A DNA stretch of 64,000 bases from Arthrobacter sp. zg-Y20 (GTDB taxonomy: Bacteria > Actinomycetota > Actinomycetes > Actinomycetales > Micrococcaceae). How positions within the stretch are numbered: position 1 is the first letter of the stretch; each line of letters begins with the position of its first letter. The DNA lies in NCBI RefSeq assembly GCF_030142075.1, contig NZ_CP126241.1:2728001-2792000 (forward strand), given 5' to 3'. The translations under genes and the position numbers were made by a program. Positions 30,801 through 37,394 of this stretch are shown here, piece by piece. Below the pieces are notes generated by a model, which was not told the DNA's origin, made no database searches, and saw nothing but the letters and a program-made list of their open reading frames with translations.

Positions 30801-32674
30801 AGGACAAACACCGCTCTCCGACCGGGGCCGCTGCGTACTGCGCGAATGACCAGGTAGGCAGTGAGGGCTGCGGTAACCAGCACTGCCGGCCACAGGGATA
30901 CCCGGGGCTCCACAGCCGTGGGAACCAGCACCAGAAGCACTGGGACGGCAACCCCGAACTCCAGCACCCCGCCAACCTTCCAGCCGGCGGCAAGGTAGGC
31001 CAGCAGAACCACAAGGGCCGTACCGGCGAACACAACCATGTTCCCGCCCCACATGGCAAAGGCGTAGGCCAGGCCTGCCAGCACCCCTGCTCCGGCCTGA
31101 ACCGCCAGCAGCACCGCAACATCCACGCGGAAAAAGCGCCCGGCCGACTGCTGCACTGTCCGTGCCGGCTTTTTAACCAGGCTGACTGAAGCGGCCCCGG
31201 GAGTATCCGCACCGGACAGCTCAGGCAGGCTTCCGCCCTGGCCACCCACGGCCCCTGCGGTTTGGGGAGCGCCGGTTCCGCTGCTGCGGTGCCGCCTGGC
31301 CTCGTCCTCATTGTCCAGCGGCAGGCCCGCTGCCCTGGATGCGGCTTGCATCAGTGCAGCGGCGCCGTAAACCGGACGCCGCAGCAGGACGCCCGCCAGT
31401 TGGGCCAGGACCTGTACGGCAAAGGCCAGCAACGTGGCTTGGCCGCTGTCGGTGAATGAGTAGAACAAGGCTGTGAGCCCCACGGTGCCCGCAGCACGCA
31501 GTCCGTAGCTGTTTACCAGCATGTGGCGGTCCGGGCCCTGCCACAGCATGACCGCGTAGTAACAGGCGAAGGCGAGGAAGAGGACTGCCAGCTGCGCGGC
31601 GCCCAGATCATCTGAAATCCAGGCTGAGGCAACCGCGGTGGCCGGTACGAGGTAGCGGTGGGAGCGGACAAAGGCGTCCAGATAAAGGTTGTTCAACCAT
31701 TTGGGGCGGCGGACTGCCGCGAGGCTGATCAGGGTCGCGAGGATGACCGTAGACAGGAAATACCAAACAATTCCCCAGCGGAGGGCGGCACCGGAGGCCA
31801 ATCCCGAAGACAACAGGAACGTGAGCGCCAGGTAGGCCACCACCCGGCTTTCGATCTTTGCTGCGGCATAGGCGAAGGCGGCGGTTCCGGCAACGGAAGT
31901 GAACAGCCAGGCGGCCGGGCCGTCATGGAGGACGAGGTTGAACAGCGCCAGTCCCACAACCGGTATCAGTGCCAGTCCGGTACCGGTGAAGGCGACGGCT
32001 GCCGGACGGAGCCGCCGGCTGCGGGCATGGATCACAAGTCCCGAGACGTAAAACAGTGCCGTCACCGCAACCACGCCGGAGAAGCGCGCCTGCTCGGGTA
32101 TGGCCAGGCCGATAAACAGGGCGGCAGCTGCCACCAGCAACAGGCTGGCGGAGTACAGCGTGATGTTGATGTTCCGCAGGTCCCGGCGGCGTTTCTCCTC
32201 GCGGAGTTCAGCCTCGGTCTTGGCCCGCGGCGGTTCTGGCGCCGGCACCGCGGGCGGTGCCGGCGGCATGCCCTGTCCCCGCCGCGCAACCAAGGACGGA
32301 TCGGCTGCGATAGATGCCGCGCTGGCGCCGGCCGGAACCGGCGCCGCTGACGGCAGCACCGAATGAGCAGACTGGGCAAAATTCACGTTGGCAGAGTTAG
32401 CCGGAGCGGAGTTCGGTGGCGCAAAAGCCGGTGGAGCGGCCGTCACGTGCGGTTTTGCATGGTCGCCGGCAGTGGTCTGGGCCGCTTGTGGAGCGTGCGC
32501 TGCTTGTGCCGCAGCGCCGGCGTAGCCGGCCCGGTACCCCTCGTCATAGATCTGGTCCGGTGGCGGCAAGGGCCTGCCCATACTGTCCATTCCGCGCGCT
32601 GCCTTGCGGCCCGCTGAACGGCCTATGAAATAGCTGGCTGTGATTGCAGCCAGGAAAAGCAGGAAGACCCCCAT
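27875..32674 (-). CDS. Very large polytopic membrane protein, 1599 residues, function unknown
   Basis: I do not recognise the family with confidence. Residues 1-23 form a membrane helix with a GRSAGRKAARG follow-up. Residues 30-170 are Ala/Pro-rich and probably disordered. A charged stretch at about 170 (EAELREEKRRRDLRNINITL) leads into some 40 predicted membrane helices, with loops rich in Arg and Pro. Two stretches, around residues 650-870 and 880-1100, are related (GAGVLGLRGYELL and GAGLLGLRGYELL), indicating internal duplication. The C-terminus is Pro-rich. The general build resembles DUF2157/DUF2339-type membrane proteins, but this is only a guess. No enzymatic motif seen. It is divergent from the 33020 operon. 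Confidence 0.85.
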   Translation of the reverse strand: MGVFLLFLAAITASYFIGRSAGRKAARGMDSMGRPLPPPDQIYDEGYRAGYAGAAAQAAHAPQAAQTTAGDHAKPHVTAAPPAFAPPNSAPANSANVNFAQSAHSVLPSAAPVPAGASAASIAADPSLVARRGQGMPPAPPAVPAPEPPRAKTEAELREEKRRRDLRNINITLYSASLLLVAAAALFIGLAIPEQARFSGVVAVTALFYVSGLVIHARSRRLRPAAVAFTGTGLALIPVVGLALFNLVLHDGPAAWLFTSVAGTAAFAYAAAKIESRVVAYLALTFLLSSGLASGAALRWGIVWYFLSTVILATLISLAAVRRPKWLNNLYLDAFVRSHRYLVPATAVASAWISDDLGAAQLAVLFLAFACYYAVMLWQGPDRHMLVNSYGLRAAGTVGLTALFYSFTDSGQATLLAFAVQVLAQLAGVLLRRPVYGAAALMQAASRAAGLPLDNEDEARRHRSSGTGAPQTAGAVGGQGGSLPELSGADTPGAASVSLVKKPARTVQQSAGRFFRVDVAVLLAVQAGAGVLAGLAYAFAMWGGNMVVFAGTALVVLLAYLAAGWKVGGVLEFGVAVPVLLVLVPTAVEPRVSLWPAVLVTAALTAYLVIRAVRSGPGRRAVFVLAARAAAVLLVPLVLLASLAESVGADPGAWALAGTAAALAANQVMTVLRLRQGKPEYRPGITALSAAAGTVLLACGLRGAEDPGLALAGLWVLVAANVLTSVLHPRGRYLAAGPAGFLPAALIGAGVLGLRGYELLTAAALAYCVVLFARISSHWQRPPVTPRRPPLRGAHLLAAQALVVVLSGLVAADVTGNVHRIFAALAVSIGVLHLLRTLFAARIEPMGLAGAGRWGGLAASAAVPGAYALLPRGTGDPGSLLFLIACAAAVAVVTQVAAAVRLRRGRPLPLAAELITAAALIAVLAAAASRGVEGPAAWSLALLWAALAANAAASLLVPDRFEPAAPAGFAAAAAVGAGLLGLRGYELLVLAGLAYAAGLAVNRRQPNRGLYLLAVQGLLIVLAVLAVADLGGDAHGLVAAGAAATAAQHLVRTALHRRLDGGGYSETSLWISLALLVLAPGFYALHTGTEARRDVAAVLLLLLLAAAVPAFARRHRASEARSGWILYPAALALGALPLVLSGLPDLAEKGLLPEPVLSSEAAGLVLLALGAAALWGETRRSWHADTRMPLLAASAGYAAAVLFTAGATGNAFLASAGFAVGGAVCLVLSYSRAQPWAALGTPPLLFAAALCLSAAVGDSYSKGLGAAGYRFLAAAWAAAALLQLLRAFLPAGRSWDQRDESAPDSAVQVPGAGSGSPQLLRRRIMGCASALVAAMAAVPAMASDSTAVAGSVTVIAAAALALPELPRQWREQAMQGGAVLTALAVQRISWLVLGGVNVFWSVQYWACVLAAMAGYEFLRRREQRGTAFLTVSAAILSASGLLTVISGGGGKQLWALVAHAGLLAFGLLASRRLFTMWGAAGVVLAVLWYLRGYTFLLLALLGVGLIALAVWRLTRVRSDADGTEQNRTHHSDPIAPAGGAAGPGLMQPAPGGAPSSGTMQAAPWTQPVPGAPPAPPLPENGPDPDSQAPEAPGAGGRTL

Positions 32675-33019
32675 CGATCTGCTTCCTTCCGGTTTTTGTG
32701 CTCCAGCCGGTATTGGCTCTTGCCTATCCTAGGGTGACGGCGCTCACTTCCCCGGCAAGGGGCGCTCCCGTGGACAAAGGACCTGCATCCCGGTCCGTCG
32801 CCGCTGTGTGGAGGAGAGGTCCCGTCCGGCCGCTTCCGCCCCGCCCGGCTTGGCCGGGCCACCCGTTTCCACCGCTGATCCCTACCGCAGCGCAGCCGAT
32901 TCGCTTCACGGCGGAACCGGACCGCGGGAGGCTGTTCCGACCCGGATACCAAGCTGGTAGCGTCGGCGCACGAGGGGTGGCAGGGGTAGGCACGCAGACA
33001 ACAGGAAGGCCGTGCGGCC
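32675..33019. other. Divergent intergenic region before the EPSPS-ligase operon, 345 bases
   Basis: No gene seen. It must drive the plus-strand operon at 33020 and the minus-strand membrane protein at 32674. A plus-strand candidate TTCCGA (32935-32940), 17 bases, TAGCGT (32958-32963) is marked separately. On the minus side TAGGAT (32726-32731) could be a -10 but lacks a -35. AGGAAGG precedes the ATG at 33020. Confidence 0.45.
32935..32963 (+). promoter_or_regulatory. Candidate promoter of the EPSPS-ligase operon
   Basis: TTCCGA (32935-32940), a 17-base spacer and TAGCGT (32958-32963) lie about 55 bases before the start codon. Each hexamer matches the consensus at 3 of 6 positions, which is not unusual in high-GC actinobacteria but is weak evidence. 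Confidence 0.3.
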
Positions 33020-36000
33020 ATGTATCTTTCGGTCCTCGGAACGCACGCCGGCATCAGCGGCACAGTGCAGGTTCCCAACTCCAAGTACCACGCCCACCGC
33101 GCCCTGATCCTGGCCTCGCTGGCATCCGGCAGCAGCAGGATTTCCGGTCTCACGGATGCCCGGCACGTGCAGTACACAGTGGCCATGCTGCGCCAGCTGG
33201 GCACCGGCATTGAGATCGAGGGCGACACATTCGTGGTGCACGGGGGAGCCTACCGGCCGCAGCGGGACACCGTATCGGCGGGGAGTTCGGGAACTACCTT
33301 GTACTTCATGGTGGGGCTGGCTGCGCTGGCCGGGCGGGACGTCACAGTGACGGGCCAGAAGTACTTCCAGCGCCGGCCCATCGGGGCACTGCTCGCCGCC
33401 CTGCGCGACATGGGCCTGGATGTTTCCTCCACCAACGATTGTCCGCCGATACGGGTCCGCAGCGGCCGCCCGCACGGCGGTGAAGTGCACATCCCCGGAA
33501 CCCTGTCCCAATGGGTCTCCGGCCTGCTGCTGCTGGCCCCGTTCGCCCGCACGGAAACGACGGTGTTCGTGGACGGCGCTCAGAATGAAAGCAGCTACAT
33601 AGAGCTGACGATCGCCATGATGCGGCAATTCGGACTGCAGGTCGACGCCGATCCGGACTTCCGGCGTTTTCGGATTCCGCCCAACCAGCAGGCGGTACCC
33701 GCGAATCTGCGCATGCCGCCGGACATCGGGTCGGCCGCCTTCGGCGTCGCCGCGGCCGCGCTCCATCCCGCAGACATTACGCTGGCCGGGTTGTCCTCCG
33801 CCTCCTCCTCCGGTTCCGACCACCCGGAAGCGGACTTCCTTGACCTGGCGCGTTCCATGGGGGTGCCCCTGGAGCTGGATCCTGCCGCCGGCGCAGTCCG
33901 TATCCGGCACGGCGGGCTGCGGCTGCAACCGGTGGAGGTGGACTGCCGCCGCGTACCGGATATGCTTCCCATCCTCTCGGTCATGGCCTGTTTCACCGGC
34001 GGCCGCAGCGTCTTCCACCACGTTGACCACGTGCGGATGAAGGAATCAGACCGGGTAGCTGCCATGCTGCAGCTGAACGCGATGGGCGCAGACCTCAGCG
34101 TGGAAGGTTCTTCCCTGGTGATCCGCGGTGTGCGCGGCCTGAACGGGTCGGACCTTTCCTCCTTTAACGACCACCGCGTCCTGATGTCCCTTGCCGTTGC
34201 AGCCTCCGCAGCAGAGGGCCGCAGCACCCTCACATATCCCAATGCGTATCGGATTTCCTACCCGGAGTACCTGGCCGCCATGACTGCCTTCGGACTGCGC
34301 ATGGAGGTGCAGGACGGAGTCATCCGCCGTGCGCGCCTGGCCCGTCCGGCGCGCACGGCCCGCGGCAGCAGTGCCCGGACCATCGCCACCCCGGCCGCTG
34401 TGGAGGCCGCCGCTGCAGTCACCGGGCCGGATTGGGTGCGCAGGTGGGCTGCGGAACGTCCCAGCGAGACGGCGGTGGTCGACGGCGGTGCCAAGGGATC
34501 AGGGCACTTGACCTGGTCGGAGCTGGACACGGCAGCCGACCGTACCGCCGCAGCGCTGCTGGAGCTGGGGGTACAGCCGGGAGACCGCGTGGCCTTCCAG
34601 CTGCCCAACTGCAGTGAATTCGTGATTCTCACCGTGGCCTCCCTGCGCATCGGCGCGGTGGCGGCGCCGCTGATGCCCATCTTCCGCGAACGCGAAGTGG
34701 CCTTGGCACTGCAGCGTGCACACGCCCGCGTATTCGTCACCCTGCAGGAATTCCGCGGCCGCCGGCCCGCTGCGGAGCTGGCCGGACTGGTCGGGCAACC
34801 CGCCCCGGCCGGACCGGAACCGGGCCTGCCCGTGCGGGACGTGCTGGTACTGCGCGCTCCGGGCAGCGCGGATCCCCTCCCCAAGGTCCACGGCGGGCCG
34901 CGGTTCAGTGACTGGCACCAGACCCTGGCACAGGCCCGGCCCGATCCCGGCACCCTCTCCCGGTACTCCCCCACGGCGCGCGACGCCGCGCAGCTGCTGT
35001 TCACGTCCGGCACCTCCGGCGAGCCCAAGGGCGTTGTGCACCGGCACGGAACGCTGAGCCGGGCCGCAGCCATGGAAGCGGCGCACCTGCGCCTGACCAG
35101 TGACGACGCAGTGTTCATCCCCTCGCCCCTGGCGCACCAGACCGGCTTCCTGTACGGCATGTGGCTGTCCTTTGTCCTGGGCTGCCCGCAGATCCTGCAG
35201 CCGGTCTGGGACGCGGGACGTGCCCTGCAGCTGATGCACGGCTGGCGCGCCACGTTTGTGCAGGCTGCCACCCCGTTCCTCACGGACCTGGTGCAGGCAG
35301 TGGACGCCGGGGCAACAGCTCCGCCCAGCCTGCGCATTTTCGTCAGCACCGGTGCCGCCGTGCCGCGCTATTTGGCCGAACGGGCCACACGCGTGCTGGG
35401 TGCCGGGATCTGCGGGGCCTTCGGCACCACTGAAACCTGTTTGGGCACGTTGGCCGCGCCGCAGGACGAACCCGCGAAGGTATGGGGAACCGACGGCCGT
35501 CCCCTGGCCGGAGTAAGAACCAGGATTGTTGACGATGACGGTCGGCTGCTTCCGGCCGGTGTCGAAGGAAACTTCGAACTGAGCAGCCCCACGGTCTTTG
35601 ACGGCTACCTCGACCGCCCGGACCTGACCAAGGAAGTCTTTACCGAAGACGGCTGGTACCGGACCGGCGACACTGCCGTAATGGACAGCGCCGGGTACCT
35701 GCGCGTCACCGGCCGGGTCCGGGACATCATCAACCGCGGGGGCGAGAAGATCCCGGTGGCTGAGATTGAGCAACTGCTGTTCCGGCACCCGTCTGTGCTG
35801 GACATTGCGCTGGCGGCCATGCCGGACGCACGGCTGGGCGAACGGGCCTGTGCCTTCGTGGTGCCGGTTCCAGGAGCTCCCCTGAGCCTGGCTGACCTCA
35901 CCGTCTTCCTGGACCGGCACCAGGTGTCCAAGCATTACTGGCCCGAACGCCTGGAGCTGATGGATGCGATACCGCGCAATGCCGTGGGCAAAGTCCAGAA

Positions 36001-36076
36001 ATTCCTCCTGCGGGACATGGCCCGGAACTTCGCCCCGGCAGGCGGGAACGGCCGGGACCCCTCCGTCTCCGGCTGA
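33020..36076 (+). CDS. Fusion of an EPSP-synthase-like domain and an acyl-CoA/AMP ligase (PlmJK/AnsJK-like)
   Basis: A two-domain enzyme of 1018 residues. Residues 1-435 have the EPSP synthase fold: K22 and R27 in PNSKYHAHR, SAGSSGTT (86-93), R119 in RRPIG, LSQWVSGLLLL, the catalytic-type D314 (VPD), KESDR (341-345) and NDHR (383-386), in register with E. coli AroA. Ser23 is replaced by Tyr23, and Arg-Ile replaces the C-terminal PEP-contacting Lys411. Residues 460-1010 are an adenylate-forming ligase with TSGTSGEPKGVVHRH (about 663), GWYRTGD (about 884), NRGGEKIPVAEIE and the catalytic Lys in GKVQK. By memory the same fusion is PlmJK of phoslactomycin CHC-CoA biosynthesis. Probable role: remove water or hydroxyl from a shikimate-type acid and load it on CoA. 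It is first in a three-gene operon. Confidence 0.88.
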   Translation: MYLSVLGTHAGISGTVQVPNSKYHAHRALILASLASGSSRISGLTDARHVQYTVAMLRQLGTGIEIEGDTFVVHGGAYRPQRDTVSAGSSGTTLYFMVGLAALAGRDVTVTGQKYFQRRPIGALLAALRDMGLDVSSTNDCPPIRVRSGRPHGGEVHIPGTLSQWVSGLLLLAPFARTETTVFVDGAQNESSYIELTIAMMRQFGLQVDADPDFRRFRIPPNQQAVPANLRMPPDIGSAAFGVAAAALHPADITLAGLSSASSSGSDHPEADFLDLARSMGVPLELDPAAGAVRIRHGGLRLQPVEVDCRRVPDMLPILSVMACFTGGRSVFHHVDHVRMKESDRVAAMLQLNAMGADLSVEGSSLVIRGVRGLNGSDLSSFNDHRVLMSLAVAASAAEGRSTLTYPNAYRISYPEYLAAMTAFGLRMEVQDGVIRRARLARPARTARGSSARTIATPAAVEAAAAVTGPDWVRRWAAERPSETAVVDGGAKGSGHLTWSELDTAADRTAAALLELGVQPGDRVAFQLPNCSEFVILTVASLRIGAVAAPLMPIFREREVALALQRAHARVFVTLQEFRGRRPAAELAGLVGQPAPAGPEPGLPVRDVLVLRAPGSADPLPKVHGGPRFSDWHQTLAQARPDPGTLSRYSPTARDAAQLLFTSGTSGEPKGVVHRHGTLSRAAAMEAAHLRLTSDDAVFIPSPLAHQTGFLYGMWLSFVLGCPQILQPVWDAGRALQLMHGWRATFVQAATPFLTDLVQAVDAGATAPPSLRIFVSTGAAVPRYLAERATRVLGAGICGAFGTTETCLGTLAAPQDEPAKVWGTDGRPLAGVRTRIVDDDGRLLPAGVEGNFELSSPTVFDGYLDRPDLTKEVFTEDGWYRTGDTAVMDSAGYLRVTGRVRDIINRGGEKIPVAEIEQLLFRHPSVLDIALAAMPDARLGERACAFVVPVPGAPLSLADLTVFLDRHQVSKHYWPERLELMDAIPRNAVGKVQKFLLRDMARNFAPAGGNGRDPSVSG

Positions 36077-36143
36077 AGCACCCGGCAAATTAGTGCCTCC
36101 CCCAACCAGCAATATGAGCGTTATGAGTGAATCGGAGTCCACA

Positions 36144-37394
36144 GTGACCAGCACAGCCATCACCGCAGACGGACGGGGCAGCAGCGTCCCGGATTCGGCA
36201 TACCGGGACCTGCTTTCAGCCGTGACCGCCTGGGTGGAAGGCCCCGGTGAAGCATGGGCGGAGCGCATCGAGTCCACCGGGCGGGTGCCCGATGCCCTGT
36301 GGAAGGAACTGCGGGAAGCAGGTTTCCTCTCCCTTGCGGCACCGGCGGACCTGGGCGGGCGGGGCGTGAGCTTCGTCCAGTGGATGGGATTGATGGAAGT
36401 CTTCTCCCGTTCGCATGCCTCCATCCGGATGATCGTGCACGTGGTTAACGGCACCTGGCGGGCCATGAACCCGCATGCCAGCGAACCGCAGCGGGAAAAA
36501 TACCTGCGTCCCGCCGTCGCCGGCGACCTGGTGGTCGCCTTCACGCTCACCGAGCCCGGCAACGGCACCGGCGCCGACATCACCTCCAGTGTGCGGCGGG
36601 AGGGCGACACGTACTATCTCACCGGCCGCAAGCACCTGATCACCTTCGGCGTGCGCTGCGACTACTGGCTGTTGTTCGCCCGGCTGGCCGGCACCACCGG
36701 GCGGGACGGCACCGTCGCCCTGCTGGTGGACCGGCATGCCCCCGGCACCGTGGTGGAGGACACTTCGGAAACCATGGGCGTGCGGGGCACCGACCATGCC
36801 TCCCTGTCTTTCACCGACACACCGGTTCCGGTGGCAAACCGGCTGGGCGCGGAAGGCGACGGGCTGGCCGTGGCCCTGGGCGGCTTCCTGACCCCCAGCC
36901 GCATCTCGGTGGCCATGAGCTGCGTGGGCCTGGCCCGGCGCGCCCAGGAGCTTGCAGTCGCCTATGCCCTGGAACGCACCACTTTCGGCCAGCCGCTGGC
37001 TGCCCGGCAGGCCGTCGCCTTCGCCCTGGCTGAAAACGCCGCCGACATCGAAGCCGCTCGGGCCCTGACCATGACGGCGGCACAAGCCTGGCAGGACGGC
37101 AGCGAGTCTGCCCCCTCGCTGTCCTCCATGGCCAAGCTCACCGCGGTGGACATGCTCACCCGGGTCACGGACAAGGCCCTGCAGGTGCACGGCGGCATCG
37201 GCTACTGGAAGAGCATGCCCATTGAACGGGTCTACCGGGACGCCCGTGCCCAGCGGTTCGAAGAAGGAACCAACGAGATCCAGAAGACCGTAATTGCCCG
37301 CGACCTGTTCCGCCGCGCGCAGGCACCGGCTGCCGACGACGGCGTCGCGGCCGCCGTCCCCGATCCCGCAGCATCACCGGCCGCCCTGCGCTAA
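36144..37394 (+). CDS. Acyl-CoA dehydrogenase family protein (PlmL/AnsL-like)
   Basis: FAD-dependent dehydrogenase of 416 residues. Features in order: N-terminal helical domain, FTLTEPGNGTGADITSS at the FAD/substrate loop, ETMGVRGTDHASLSF, the C-terminal LERTTFGQPLAARQAVAF, QVHGGIGYWKSMPIERVYRD and FEEGTNEIQ, where the Glu before GTNEI is the usual catalytic base. I chose the GTG at 36144 because GGAG precedes it by 6 bases; ATGs at 36114 and 36123 are in frame but lack an SD. It lies between the EPSPS-ligase fusion and the dienoyl-CoA reductase, and its stop shares one base with the next ATG. In the CHC-CoA pathway such an enzyme would act on ring acyl-CoA intermediates; the substrate is inferred. 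Confidence 0.9.
   Translation: MTSTAITADGRGSSVPDSAYRDLLSAVTAWVEGPGEAWAERIESTGRVPDALWKELREAGFLSLAAPADLGGRGVSFVQWMGLMEVFSRSHASIRMIVHVVNGTWRAMNPHASEPQREKYLRPAVAGDLVVAFTLTEPGNGTGADITSSVRREGDTYYLTGRKHLITFGVRCDYWLLFARLAGTTGRDGTVALLVDRHAPGTVVEDTSETMGVRGTDHASLSFTDTPVPVANRLGAEGDGLAVALGGFLTPSRISVAMSCVGLARRAQELAVAYALERTTFGQPLAARQAVAFALAENAADIEAARALTMTAAQAWQDGSESAPSLSSMAKLTAVDMLTRVTDKALQVHGGIGYWKSMPIERVYRDARAQRFEEGTNEIQKTVIARDLFRRAQAPAADDGVAAAVPDPAASPAALR

Noticed and set aside
33020-34325. Ordinary aroA (EPSP synthase) of the shikimate pathway
   Set aside because: It is fused to a CoA ligase, is co-transcribed with an acyl-CoA dehydrogenase and a dienoyl-CoA reductase, and differs at substrate-contact residues.
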